64,000 bases of DNA from NCBI RefSeq assembly GCF_036172515.1, contig NZ_JAXKVW010000001.1, forward strand, positions 124,001-188,000. Reading direction: 5' to 3'. The notes under the pieces are model-generated. The model saw nothing but the letters and a program-made list of their open reading frames with translations. It was not told the DNA's origin and did no database searches. Shown in pieces: positions 17,242 through 26,936 of this stretch. Numbering within the stretch: the first letter of the stretch is position 1; every line of letters begins with the position of its first letter. A program made the position numbers and the translations under genes. Source of the DNA: Flexistipes sp. GTDB lineage: Bacteria > Chrysiogenota > Deferribacteres > Deferribacterales > Flexistipitaceae.

Positions 17242-19001
17242 TCACTCCTCTTGATATCTTTAATTTTCAACTGCACACTATTTTCACCCGCCCAAAAATT
17301 AAATTCCGGAACAAATAAAATGTCAAAAGTATCGCAGTCACTCAGATATTCCTGATAATCTCTAAAATTATAACCTATAATCTCAAAAAACCTGCCGTTT
17401 TTTTCTATAAAACCTTTCAGGTGTTTCCTTTCCCTGCCGATAAAAGAAAAGGGTTGGTACTTCTTTACTTTAGTCATACAGAAAACGGGCTCCGGGTTTC
17501 CGGGACCGAATGGTCTCATTTTATGCAGCATTTTAACCAGGTTTACGTTAATTTCATCAGCATCCACATGTGTATCTATTTTTAATTCAGGTATAAAATC
17601 ATTATCATCGAGTTCAGAAATAATTATTTTGTGAAATTCCTTTTGCAGTTTTTTTATGTTAAAAGACTCCACTTTGATTCCGGCTGCATATTTATGCCCT
17701 CCGAAAGTCATCAGCAAATCGGACATACTTTTCAAACCGTCGTACAGGTTGAATGCGGGAATACTTCTTGCAGAGCCCTTGCCGACACCGTTTTCAATTG
17801 TTACGATTATTGTGGGCCGGAAATACTTTTCCATAACCCTTGAAGCTATTGTACTGATAACCCCCGGATGCCACTCCTCTGAATACAGAACAAGACCTTT
17901 GTATTTTTTATGCAGGGAAAAACGTTCTACTTTTTCATAGGATTGGCGCAAAATTTTCCGCTCAATTCCCTGCCTGTATTTATTTTCCATCTCAAGCTCT
18001 TCAGCAAGCCATCTGGCATTGTCTCTGTTTGTCTCTATGAGAAGCTTAACACCCCTGTCGCAGCTTCCCAGCCTTCCGACGGCATTGATCCTTGGTGCAA
18101 GAACATATCCCACATGAACAGCATTAATTTTTGAGCCTGTAAGTCCTGTAACCTTTTTCAGCTCTTCAAGGCCTACTCTGCATCCGGGAAGCGCCAAAAT
18201 TTTCAAACCGTGCTTCACAAAAATTCTATTTTCACCGATCAAAGGCACTACATCGGCAATCGTTCCCAGCGCCACAATATCAAGGTATTCGCGCAAATTG
18301 GGCAGCACTTTCTCAGGACGGTGCTTTTGGAGATAAAACTTGAGAGCCATAATCAGCTTGTAGGCAACACCTACACCGGCCAAATCTTTAAAAGGATAAG
18401 AATCACCCGACTGATAAGGGTCGATAATAGCATACGCATCTTCAGGAAGCTTTTCGGCCGGCTGATGATGATCGGTAACTATAACATCAATACCTTTGGA
18501 TTTGGCATATGCAATCTCATCAACAGATGTAATACCGCAGTCCACTGTAATGATCAGGGAACATCCCGATTCTTTTATACTGTCAATTGCTTTACAATTG
18601 AGGCTGTACCCCTCATGGAGCCGGTTCGGCACATAATATTCCGATTTAATCCCGATATCATTAAAAAAAAGATATACCAAAGCTGTTGAAGATACACCGT
18701 CAACATCGTAATCACCGTAGATGCAAATCTTTTCTTTTTTGTCTAAAGCTACAGATATACGCTCTACAGCCTCCTGAATTCCCTTCATTAAAAAAGGATT
18801 TAAAAGATTCCTCAAAGGTGTGTCGAAAAAAGAATTAACACTGTTTTTATCAAATATGCCACGACGAATCAAAATTTCAGCCACCGGCCTACTTACAGAA
18901 CAACTGAATTTGAGTTCTCTTAACAAACTTTCATCCGGTTTTTTGTAGACCCAACGGTATTTTGGACTTTTGTCGTAGCTTACTTCACAAGCTTTCTCCA
19001 T
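17238..19001 (-). CDS. recJ: Single-stranded-DNA exonuclease RecJ
   Basis: This 587-residue 5'-3' exonuclease acts in recombination and mismatch repair. The DHH phosphoesterase domain has IYGDYDVDGVSSTALV (motif I), VTDHHQP (the DHH motif) and an Asp-containing IADVVPL. The DHHA1 domain carries FGGHKYAAG. A C-terminal OB-type region completes the protein. Length is normal. It is the first gene of a two-gene unit with the stringent-response gene; a large repeat-rich region lies upstream. Confidence 0.94.
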   Translation of the reverse strand: MEKACEVSYDKSPKYRWVYKKPDESLLRELKFSCSVSRPVAEILIRRGIFDKNSVNSFFDTPLRNLLNPFLMKGIQEAVERISVALDKKEKICIYGDYDVDGVSSTALVYLFFNDIGIKSEYYVPNRLHEGYSLNCKAIDSIKESGCSLIITVDCGITSVDEIAYAKSKGIDVIVTDHHQPAEKLPEDAYAIIDPYQSGDSYPFKDLAGVGVAYKLIMALKFYLQKHRPEKVLPNLREYLDIVALGTIADVVPLIGENRIFVKHGLKILALPGCRVGLEELKKVTGLTGSKINAVHVGYVLAPRINAVGRLGSCDRGVKLLIETNRDNARWLAEELEMENKYRQGIERKILRQSYEKVERFSLHKKYKGLVLYSEEWHPGVISTIASRVMEKYFRPTIIVTIENGVGKGSARSIPAFNLYDGLKSMSDLLMTFGGHKYAAGIKVESFNIKKLQKEFHKIIISELDDNDFIPELKIDTHVDADEINVNLVKMLHKMRPFGPGNPEPVFCMTKVKKYQPFSFIGRERKHLKGFIEKNGRFFEIIGYNFRDYQEYLSDCDTFDILFVPEFNFWAGENSVQLKIKDIKRSE

Positions 19002-19579
19002 GTACCAACCAGTTTTATTATCATTCTAATTTTTATACTAAACACTTAACCCTTCAAAAGCAAGGGATTATTTTTTAGCAGCGTTCCATTAAGGCTTCAC
19101 TTCAAATGCTTTGAATAAGTCAAAAAGCGCGGCTTCAACTTCTGCTACTATGGGAGTACCGAGCAAGCATTTTTGTCAAGATTCAGCATTCTCAAGCAGA
19201 CGGAACTAAAATCACACTTCCAAGACGCAAAGCTCTCTACTTTGTCCTTGGTACTTAAAACTTAGAACTCACGTTTCGCACTTGCACTTATTACACGTCT
19301 TTGTTCACCCTGTTAAATATCAGCTTCGCTGATTGCCTGTGGCATTTAACAGGGCAGGGAGTGATAACGACGAAGCAATCTCTCTTTTTATATTATTTTG
19401 AGATTGCCACAACCCTGTTCCACAGGGTTTCGCAATGACACAGAGAAGTGCGAAACTTGAGTTAGAACTTAAAACCAATACACAACTCCTCCATTTCACT
19501 ATTACCCAATTCTCTACCTCTCCACCTCACTTTCTCATATCCTATTGATAAATTGATTCAGAGTATTAAATTATGTTAA
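19002..19579. other. Intergenic region filled with repeat elements
   Basis: 578 bases without a credible gene between the recJ and lipoprotein genes. It contains a roughly 210-base inverted-repeat element (19262-19470) and a segment at 19110-19121 resembling the edge of the palindromic insert at 11720. A C/T-rich run (ctctacctctccacctcac) near 19510 resembles the one near 40040. Confidence 0.65.
19262..19470. repeat. MITE-like element with terminal inverted repeats and inner hairpin
   Basis: The left end TTAGAACTCACGTTTCGCACTT (here split as TTAGAACTCACG + TTTCGCACTT) is the near-perfect inverse of the right end at 19446-19470. Inside are a hairpin at 19308-19354 (CCCTGTTAAAT...ATTTAACAGGG), which recurs at 48041-48087, and a second stem built on agattgc and gcaatct words with TTTCGCAATGACA. 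Repeats of this GTCATTGCGA type are known between genes in many bacteria. Confidence 0.7.
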
Positions 19580-20023
19580 ATGAATAAAAAATATTTAATT
19601 TTACTTATTTTTGTGATTTCAATGTTTATATTTACTGCCTGTACAGTGAATCTGGATAATATATCTCCGAAACTGCAAAAAGGTGAAAGCTTTAAAACAG
19701 CCAGGATGAAATACACATGGCAGTCAGAAGATGGCATTTTAAAAATCAATATAAAAAACTCATCATTTGAACTTCTTTTAAAATCCGAGCTGTATGTCAG
19801 ATTTTATCGTAATAAAAATGTCATCAAAGGAATAAACAAAAGAACCTTTGCATTAGAAACTTCAGAGAGTGAAACTTTGGAATTCAATATCCCCGCCGGT
19901 GCGGAAAGTGCACTTGTACACTACAGGGAGTATGACCCGAGAGACGGAGGAGGGCATTCAGATGACTTTGACGGAGAGTTTGACTACTTTGATTTCGGAT
20001 ATTTTCTGATCAGGCTCAGATGA
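19580..20023 (+). CDS. Hypothetical lipoprotein
   Basis: This 147-residue protein has a lipoprotein signal (hydrophobic to about 20, lipobox FTAC with C21). The rest is a predicted beta-rich domain with a charged Gly/Asp loop (DPRDGGGHSDDFDGEFDYFDFGY, described by its Asp/Phe alternation at about 117-139). I do not recognise the family. The pattern of strands resembles small immunoglobulin-like envelope lipoproteins, but this is weak. It converges on thiS with only 5 bases between them. Confidence 0.7.
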   Translation: MNKKYLILLIFVISMFIFTACTVNLDNISPKLQKGESFKTARMKYTWQSEDGILKINIKNSSFELLLKSELYVRFYRNKNVIKGINKRTFALETSESETLEFNIPAGAESALVHYREYDPRDGGGHSDDFDGEFDYFDFGYFLIRLR

Positions 20024-20028
20024 ATATT

Positions 20029-20229
20029 CTAACCGCCTCCAACAAAATGGACAATTTCTAACTGGTCGTTTTCTTTTACCTTCGTTATCCCAAACTGTTC
20101 CTGCCCAATAATATCACGGTTAAGTTCGACAACAACGCTGTCAGGTTTTATATCGAATTGCTTAAGCAATTCTTTCACAGTTAGAGATTCTGCTACTTCC
20201 CTTTTTTTGCCGTTCACAATAATATTCAT
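20029..20229 (-). CDS. thiS: Sulfur carrier protein ThiS
   Basis: This 66-residue ubiquitin-fold protein ends in VGGG. The C-terminal Gly-Gly is adenylated and thiocarboxylated to donate sulfur for the thiazole of thiamine. It starts in an ATGA overlap with the upstream thiF stop, which matches its functional partner. thiG, thiH and other thiazole genes are not in the window. Confidence 0.9.
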   Translation of the reverse strand: MNIIVNGKKREVAESLTVKELLKQFDIKPDSVVVELNRDIIGQEQFGITKVKENDQLEIVHFVGGG

Positions 20230-21029
20230 AAATCACCCGTTAAATATCTTACTGCGAGATTGGACTGAATGCCTGCCGCAACTGCAACTCTCGTGGACAT
20301 CAGCCCTCTCCCCGGCTTTGCTTCATTTTCCAGATCTCCCACGATATATGCGTTTTGCCCTAACTGCCTTACCCCCATACTTCTTGTATCATAGATACCG
20401 GCCACCCCGGAAGCGCCGACTATACATTTTTCAGGAAAAACACGCATAAACTTACCGATTAACATTGCCTTATTTTCAGCTTTGTCAAATGCCTCCAGAA
20501 CCACCTGGTAATCCAAAAAAATTTCTTCCACCTTATCTTCGGTAATATAGATATTCTCGCACTCATATTCAAGATACGGATTGATCTGCTGGAGTGTTTC
20601 TAAGAGGGCATCGACCTTATTTTTGCCAATCTGATGTATAAAGTACTGTTGCCTGTTCAGGTTTGATGGTTCCACCACATCGAAATCGATTATTTTAAGT
20701 CTGCCCACTCCCATTCTGGCAAGGTTAATGGCGATATTTGACCCCAGCCCTCCCAGGCCGGCTACAGCGGCGGAAGATTTTTTCAGCACAGTGTGGATGC
20801 CCGGAGTATGTCTGGCTGCCATCAAAAATTCCATTTCCTCCCGGGAAGGGATTTCGCCCTTTTTTATTAGGGCGATGCTGTCTCCGTCATTTATCTCTAT
20901 ATTCTCGGTCGTTTGAAAACCGTTAATTATAATAACATCTGCATCCGGCTTTACTGCTTCTTTTACCTCAAGCAGCGTTTTCCCATCCTCAAACCGTAAC
21001 TTTTTTTCATTTACAGTAATATTAATCAA
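20226..21029 (-). CDS. thiF: ThiF-family adenylyltransferase with N-terminal ThiS-like domain
   Basis: This 267-residue E1-like enzyme has two parts. Residues 1-58 resemble ThiS (MINITVNEKKLRF start, ubiquitin-like strand order) but lack the terminal Gly-Gly. Residues 65-267 are the ThiF/MoeB fold, with the ATP-binding GLGGLGSN (91-98), the DFDVVEPSNLNRQQ block and conserved Arg/Gln. It should adenylate the ThiS C-terminus. The fused carrier-like domain is known in one ThiF subgroup. It overlaps both the comEC-like gene (8 bases) and thiS (4 bases). Confidence 0.88.
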   Translation of the reverse strand: MINITVNEKKLRFEDGKTLLEVKEAVKPDADVIIINGFQTTENIEINDGDSIALIKKGEIPSREEMEFLMAARHTPGIHTVLKKSSAAVAGLGGLGSNIAINLARMGVGRLKIIDFDVVEPSNLNRQQYFIHQIGKNKVDALLETLQQINPYLEYECENIYITEDKVEEIFLDYQVVLEAFDKAENKAMLIGKFMRVFPEKCIVGASGVAGIYDTRSMGVRQLGQNAYIVGDLENEAKPGRGLMSTRVAVAAGIQSNLAVRYLTGDL

Positions 21030-22722
21030 TTAGAACTACGCCTCCTTTAAAAACTTTTATAGTATCTTTGTACCTGCTGAGTTGTATTATATTGCCTTTT
21101 TCCAGATCATTTTTATATATCAGATAAGTATGTTTTTTTAAATAATCTTTTTTATTCACTGTATTTGATCTTGTTTTAAAAATATATCTGCACCCCGGAG
21201 ATACTTTGTTTACACATATATTTGAAAATTTTTTCGTCTTGTTTTGAATTTTTATATACATGTTTTTTCCGTCATAAATATTTATATCTCCGGATTCAAA
21301 GTTTTCCAAAGAAAGTTCAGCCGCCAAAGGTAAAAAGCTATACTTGAAATCGGAATACCACCCTTTGTAAAAAATTTCTTTTCTATTGCCGTCAATATTG
21401 ATAAATCCTTTCGACCTGATCATTTTAGGTATATAAATGCCATCGGGGCTTTTTTGGGGAATCAGCGGAAGCAGCAGAACAAACAAAAGTAAAATTCTAC
21501 GCTTTAAAAGTACAACTAAAAGCATCAGTAAAATAACCGTTACAAAGATATTATAGTCGATTTTGTTCAAAACAAAGAAAGAATATGTCCATTTGTACAG
21601 TAAATCTAAAACATCCTTAGTGAGATTCTCAAAAACAACTAACGGATTAATCAGAACTGCCGGACTTACAAGATAACCAAGTCCCAATATAATCAACACT
21701 GAAATAAAGGGGAGCATCACTATCGTATTTAATACGCTCATATAATTAAAATTGCCAAAATAGTAAAGAATAAAAGGCGAGGTAAACACAGTGGCCGCTA
21801 CCCCCACCTTCACCGGCTCTGTGAACCAGGAGAATCTGCCCCGATCTGCATCCTCTTTTCTATTGCGGAGAAAATAAACAATACCGAAAACGGCAGAAAA
21901 GGAAAGAAGGAAAGAGATATCATTTGTTATCTCAGGATCAATAAGCATAAAAATACCGGCAGCAAACAGTATCATTTTTCTCAGTTCTGTTTTCACATCA
22001 AAAAAATAAGCGGTCATCACAATGAGCGCAAAAAGTACTGCTCTGATTACGGTAATTTTAAAGCCTGTAAACGGCACAAGTAATATCAAAAAAGGCAGCG
22101 ATATCAGAAAGCGAAGTTTTATATGCAGAAAAGATAACAGCCATAAGATTCCACCGAGAATTATTCCAACATGAAGCCCTGATATTGCAAGCAGGTGGTT
22201 TAGACCGGTAACAGTAAACTTATCCACCAAAGTATCCGACAGAAAATTTTTGTCTCCCATTACAAGGGCATTCGTCAGTCCTGCCTTAAGACCAGATGAA
22301 TAATAAAGTTTTTCGGATAAATTTTTCCTCGAATACAGCAGGTCTGAAACAAGCGGCAGCCTGAACCTGTATTTATTTCCGCTGCTGTAAATATTAATTC
22401 CGTATTTCGTCATCTTTCGGACAAATTTCCCTGCTATAACGTCACCGGGCTCCAATTCCACATCACTGAAATATGTGCCGGCAGTTGTTTCATAGACATA
22501 GCTTGCATTTGTATCAAACATGTGCTCTACAACTATGAAACTATACTTTTCTGCTAAACCAAAAAATATTATAAGTATAAGTACAACAACCCGTATTCTT
22601 CTCTTTAAAAATAATAACACCAGCAGAAAGGAAGTAAACAGATGGGCAGTTGCTGAGAAGGGAAGCAGATTCAATAAAAGTGCGGAAACAAAAAACAATT
22701 CCACTTTTTTATTTTTAATCAT
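21022..22722 (-). CDS. ComEC/Rec2-related membrane protein without metallo-beta-lactamase domain
   Basis: A protein of about 566 residues with many transmembrane helices. The competence domain is recognisable from the NHLLAISGLHVGIILGGILW region (about 175) and the conserved helices after it; the N-terminal DUF4131-like part precedes it. ComEC forms the inner-membrane channel for single-stranded DNA during natural transformation. Full-length ComEC usually ends in a metallo-beta-lactamase domain. This one ends in about 130 residues without any HxHxDH motif. The start is ATG at 22722 or GTG at 22734; neither has a clear ribosome site. It overlaps thiF downstream. Confidence 0.82.
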   Translation of the reverse strand: MIKNKKVELFFVSALLLNLLPFSATAHLFTSFLLVLLFLKRRIRVVVLILIIFFGLAEKYSFIVVEHMFDTNASYVYETTAGTYFSDVELEPGDVIAGKFVRKMTKYGINIYSSGNKYRFRLPLVSDLLYSRKNLSEKLYYSSGLKAGLTNALVMGDKNFLSDTLVDKFTVTGLNHLLAISGLHVGIILGGILWLLSFLHIKLRFLISLPFLILLVPFTGFKITVIRAVLFALIVMTAYFFDVKTELRKMILFAAGIFMLIDPEITNDISFLLSFSAVFGIVYFLRNRKEDADRGRFSWFTEPVKVGVAATVFTSPFILYYFGNFNYMSVLNTIVMLPFISVLIILGLGYLVSPAVLINPLVVFENLTKDVLDLLYKWTYSFFVLNKIDYNIFVTVILLMLLVVLLKRRILLLFVLLLPLIPQKSPDGIYIPKMIRSKGFINIDGNRKEIFYKGWYSDFKYSFLPLAAELSLENFESGDINIYDGKNMYIKIQNKTKKFSNICVNKVSPGCRYIFKTRSNTVNKKDYLKKHTYLIYKNDLEKGNIIQLSRYKDTIKVFKGGVVLID

Positions 22723-22806
22723 TGCAGCATACACATATTAATTTTATATAATAGATATTAAAATGTAAATTTAATTTATCCCGATATTAATCAAGGAGCC
22801 TGAATA

Positions 22807-23430
22807 ATGGAAAAATATATACCCGTTATCTCCTTCGTTGGTTCATCCGGAAGCGGAAAAACCACATTCCTGGAGCAAATTATTCCTGTTTTTATTGACA
22901 AAGGATATAGAATCGGCGCAATTAAGCATGACGCTCATAAGTTTGAAATAGACAAACCGGGAAAAGATTCCTACAGACTAAAGCAGGCGGGAGCAGAAAT
23001 TGTCTGTATCTCTTCTGCTGAAAAACTTGCCCTGATACAGTCTTGTGATAATGAGTACAGTGTTGAAGAGCTTATTCTTAAATTTTTCGGCAATGTTGAC
23101 CTGGTACTTACAGAAGGCTACAAAAAAAGTGATTTGCCCAAATTTGAAATTTATCGGAGTGCAAATAACAAACCGCCGTTGAATTTCACAAACAAAGAAC
23201 TCATCGGAGTAGTGTCCGATGATAAACCGGATGTGGATGTCCGGGTATTTAGCTTTGCAGAAAAAGATGAAGTGGTTAGCCATATTCTGGCCATCGCAGC
23301 TGAAACCAGCCCTGAGGTTGTTATCACAGGGGTTGAGGAAAAATATCAAGGGCCGCTAAAAGAGTATTTGACAGCTCTGGCAACTCTTACTAACGTTAAT
23401 AAAATAAAAGTAAAAATAGATATGGAATAG
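22807..23430 (+). CDS. mobB: Molybdopterin-guanine dinucleotide biosynthesis protein MobB
   Basis: This 207-residue GTP-binding protein assists MobA in attaching GMP to molybdopterin, the cofactor of DMSO-reductase-type enzymes such as nitrate or selenate reductases. The P-loop GSSGSGKTT (12-20), IKHDAHKFEID and EGYKKSDLPKFEI motifs are typical. The last 40 residues extend beyond the core domain. The ribosome site is AAGGAG. Its stop codon directly precedes the dnaE start region, so cotranscription is likely. Confidence 0.9.
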   Translation: MEKYIPVISFVGSSGSGKTTFLEQIIPVFIDKGYRIGAIKHDAHKFEIDKPGKDSYRLKQAGAEIVCISSAEKLALIQSCDNEYSVEELILKFFGNVDLVLTEGYKKSDLPKFEIYRSANNKPPLNFTNKELIGVVSDDKPDVDVRVFSFAEKDEVVSHILAIAAETSPEVVITGVEEKYQGPLKEYLTALATLTNVNKIKVKIDME

Positions 23431-23439
23431 GTGAATTAT

Positions 23440-26400
23440 ATGCAGCAAAAGCAATTTGTACATCTTCATCTGCACTCCCAATATTCCCTCCTTGACGGTG
23501 CCATATTAGTCTCTGATCTGATGGAAAAGCTAAAAAGCCAGGGGGTAAAAGCGGCTGCGATAACCGACCACGGGACAATGCACGGAATAGTCGATTTTTA
23601 TACCCAGGCGCTGAAAAACAATATTAAGCCAATAATAGGATGTGAAGTATATGTAGCTCCGGATGACAGAAAAAACAGAAACTACTCGAAACAAGAGGAC
23701 AAGAATTACCACCTTATTCTTCTTGCCAAAAATAATAAGGGCCTGAAAAACCTTCAAAAGCTCGTATCTATAGCTCAGCTGGAAGGGTTTTATTACAAAC
23801 CGAGAATAGATAAGGAAGTGCTTCAAAATCATTCCGAAGGGCTGATCGGCTTATCAGCCTGCCTTGCAGGTGAACCACAGAAACACATATTGAACAATGA
23901 TTTTAAAAAAGCCAAAGAAGCTGCCCTGGAATACAGAGATATTCTTGGAAAAGATGACTATTATCTTGAACTCCAGGAAAACGGAATGGCCGAACAGAAA
24001 ATTGTCAACAAAGGTCTTATAAATATATCACGGGAAACAGATATCCCCCTTGTGGCATCAAATGACTGTCATTACCTGAACAAAGGGGACGACAAGGCTC
24101 ACCAAATCCTTATGTGTATCCAAATGCAGGAGACGATAAGCAGTACAAGCAAGCTGGAAATTCACTCCGATCAATTATATGTAAAATCACCGGAAGAGAT
24201 GTGGGAAGCTTTTGCAGAAGTGCCCGAAGCTTGTGAAAACACCCTTAAAATAGCCGAACGCTGCAACGTTTCCCTCAATTTTGACGATCTGCATCTGCCG
24301 GAATTTGATATTCCTGAAGGGTACTCTGCAAACAGTTATTTTGAACATATTGCAAAACAGGGCCTCCATAAAAAACTTGCAGATATCCCTGCAGATAAAC
24401 ATAAAGCATATTATGAGCGTCTGAACAGTGAACTGGAAATTATCAAGATGAGAGGTTATGCCGGATACTATCTGATTGTGTGGGATTTTATCAACTATGC
24501 CAGGGAAAACAACATTCCGGTAGGCCCCGGCAGAGGATCAGGTGCAGGATCTCTGGCGGCTTATGCAATGGGGATTACCGATATAGACCCCATAAGGTTC
24601 AATCTTCTTTTTGAGCGTTTTCTCAATCCCGAAAGGGAAAGTATGCCCGACTTTGATATAGACTTTTGTATGAACAAAAGGGAGCAGGTTATAAAGTATG
24701 TGGTAAACAAATATGGTGATGACCGTGTAGCCCAGATTGTTACCTTTGGTAAGCTTTTGGCCCGCGGTGTTATCAGAGATGTGGGAAGGGTACTTGAGAT
24801 ACCTCTGAAAACCGTCGACAAAATCGCCAAACTTATCCCCGAAAAGCCCAACATGACTTTGAAAAAAGCCATCAGAGAGGACCCTGATCTGAAAAAGAAC
24901 ATAGAAAGCGTTGAAAACGGCAGGGAACTTCTGGAACACGCTCTGAAACTTGAGGGTCTTCTGAGAAATGCCGGTATGCATGCGGCGGGAATAGTTATCT
25001 CAGATAAGCCTCTGGTGGAATATGTGCCGCTCTGTAAGGGGCAGAACAATGAAGTCGTAACACAATTCGAGAAAAATACACTTGAAAAGGTGGGATTGGT
25101 TAAATTTGATTTCCTCGGGTTGAAAAACCTGACGGTAATTGATGAAGCAGTCCAACGGGTTAACACGAATAACAGTACAAAGCTTGATATCAATAAAATA
25201 CCGCTGGATGATAAAAAAACATATGAAATGCTTTCCAGCGGAAATACTACAGGTGTTTTTCAGCTGGAAAGTACCGGCATGAGAAATCTGCTGAAAAAAA
25301 TAAAGCCGACTACTTTTGAAGATATTATCGCCCTTGTAGCTCTATACAGACCGGGGCCGATCGGAAGTGGAATGCTCGATGATTTTGTAAAAAGAAAACA
25401 CGGAACCCAGGAAATATCATACATACTGCCCGAACTGGAACCCATCCTAAAAGAAACGTACGGAATCATCGTATATCAGGAACAGGTTATGCAGATTGCC
25501 CAGGAAATAGGTGGATATTCCCTTGGCAATGCTGATCTGTTGAGAAGGGCAATGGGGAAAAAGAAGCCCGAGGAAATGAAAAAGCATAAACAAATATTTC
25601 TTTACGGTGATAAAAATCTCGGAATAGAGGGTGCCAAAGGACGGGGTTATGATCTGGAGATTGCTGAAAATATTTTTTCATTGATGGAGAAATTTGCCGA
25701 ATACGGTTTCAACAAAAGTCACTCAGCTGCTTATGCAATGGTTGCCTATCAGACGGCTTATTTGAAAACCCACCATCCGATTGAGTATATGGCGGCACTT
25801 ATGACTTGTGAGCTCGATAAAGGCGAAAAAGTGGTATCTTTTATTGAAGAATGCAAGAGAATGGGGATAGAGGTATTGCCTCCGGATATCAATAAAAGCT
25901 GCAAAGATTTCACCATTGACGACGGTTCTATAAGATTCGGTCTGGGTGCTTTGAAAAATGTGGGTTACGGAGCCATAGACTGTATCGTAGAAGAAAGGGA
26001 AAACAACGGCCCATTTAAAAGTATCTATGATGTCTGTAAACGGGTTGATTTAAGACAGGCAAACAAAAAAGTATTTGAAGCATTGATAAAAGCAGGGGCA
26101 TTGGATGATTTCGGAAAAAACAGAAGGCAGCTTCTTCAGGTGCTGGAAACCGCTATTGATCTGGGGCAAAAGAAACAAAAATATAAAAAGGAAGGTGTGG
26201 TTACAATTGATGATTTGCTGAAAGACGCAAACAGTGATGATGACGATGAAGACGAATTTTACCCGGATGTGGAGGAAATGCCGGAAAACGAGCTGCTGAA
26301 GTTTGAGAAAGAGATACTTGGGTTTTACATAACGAATCACCCACTTTCAACCTATTCAGCTGTGCTGGACTTATTCTCCATGAAAACTACAGAACTCTCC

Positions 26401-26925
26401 GGATATTCTGACGATACGCAGGTGACATTGGGGGGTATTGTTAAAGCAATAAAAACCCATATCACCAAAAAAGGCGAAAGGATGGCTTTCGTAACACTGG
26501 AAGATATTGAGGGAACTATTGACCTGGTGGTATTCCCTTCAGTATTCAGGGAGCATGTCAGAAATATCGAAGAAGACAGAATTATTATTGTAAAAGGGAA
26601 ATATAACAGTGATGAGGAGAAGGAATCTGTTCTGGTGGAAGAAATTTATGAAATCAACGAGGCTATTGAAACACTTGCAGATTCGTTGCTTATAAAACTC
26701 AATATGATAGGCTTCACAGAGGAAAGGCTGAGTAAACTAAAAAATATAATTACCCGTTATCAGGGAACCCTGCCTGTAAAACTTGAAATTGATAACCCTA
26801 CAAAATATAAATTAAGTATGGAAGCCGGAGAAAATTTTGCAGTAAAACCCTCACTTTCTCTCTTTAAACAGATTGAAGATTTACTGGGCAGCAATACATA
26901 TGAAATTATGCTAAAAGCATCCTAA
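23440..26925 (+). CDS. dnaE: DNA polymerase III subunit alpha
   Basis: The replicative polymerase, about 1161 residues. The PHP domain starts HLHLHSQYSLLDGAI and has DHGTMHG. The C-family polymerase core has the catalytic PDFDIDFCMNKRE (about 403-415) and GPGRGSGAGSLAAYA. Tandem helix-hairpin-helix and an OB domain (about 985-1060) follow. An acidic linker (SDDDDEDE, about 929-936) precedes the OB part. I chose the ATG at 23440, spaced 5 bases from AGGTGA, over the in-frame GTG at 23431. It lies in a mobB-dnaE-thiD-S4 run. Confidence 0.97.
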   Translation: MQQKQFVHLHLHSQYSLLDGAILVSDLMEKLKSQGVKAAAITDHGTMHGIVDFYTQALKNNIKPIIGCEVYVAPDDRKNRNYSKQEDKNYHLILLAKNNKGLKNLQKLVSIAQLEGFYYKPRIDKEVLQNHSEGLIGLSACLAGEPQKHILNNDFKKAKEAALEYRDILGKDDYYLELQENGMAEQKIVNKGLINISRETDIPLVASNDCHYLNKGDDKAHQILMCIQMQETISSTSKLEIHSDQLYVKSPEEMWEAFAEVPEACENTLKIAERCNVSLNFDDLHLPEFDIPEGYSANSYFEHIAKQGLHKKLADIPADKHKAYYERLNSELEIIKMRGYAGYYLIVWDFINYARENNIPVGPGRGSGAGSLAAYAMGITDIDPIRFNLLFERFLNPERESMPDFDIDFCMNKREQVIKYVVNKYGDDRVAQIVTFGKLLARGVIRDVGRVLEIPLKTVDKIAKLIPEKPNMTLKKAIREDPDLKKNIESVENGRELLEHALKLEGLLRNAGMHAAGIVISDKPLVEYVPLCKGQNNEVVTQFEKNTLEKVGLVKFDFLGLKNLTVIDEAVQRVNTNNSTKLDINKIPLDDKKTYEMLSSGNTTGVFQLESTGMRNLLKKIKPTTFEDIIALVALYRPGPIGSGMLDDFVKRKHGTQEISYILPELEPILKETYGIIVYQEQVMQIAQEIGGYSLGNADLLRRAMGKKKPEEMKKHKQIFLYGDKNLGIEGAKGRGYDLEIAENIFSLMEKFAEYGFNKSHSAAYAMVAYQTAYLKTHHPIEYMAALMTCELDKGEKVVSFIEECKRMGIEVLPPDINKSCKDFTIDDGSIRFGLGALKNVGYGAIDCIVEERENNGPFKSIYDVCKRVDLRQANKKVFEALIKAGALDDFGKNRRQLLQVLETAIDLGQKKQKYKKEGVVTIDDLLKDANSDDDDEDEFYPDVEEMPENELLKFEKEILGFYITNHPLSTYSAVLDLFSMKTTELSGYSDDTQVTLGGIVKAIKTHITKKGERMAFVTLEDIEGTIDLVVFPSVFREHVRNIEEDRIIIVKGKYNSDEEKESVLVEEIYEINEAIETLADSLLIKLNMIGFTEERLSKLKNIITRYQGTLPVKLEIDNPTKYKLSMEAGENFAVKPSLSLFKQIEDLLGSNTYEIMLKAS

Positions 26926-26936
26926 AGGAGGTATCA

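Noticed and set aside
23431-23440. GTG at 23431 as the dnaE start
   Set aside because: It directly follows the mobB stop with poor ribosome-site spacing, while the ATG at 23440 is correctly spaced from AGGTGA.
24561-25193. 210-codon open frame on the minus strand inside dnaE
   Set aside because: It lies fully antisense to the conserved polymerase core, has a low-complexity Ser/Arg/Phe composition, and has no recognisable motif.
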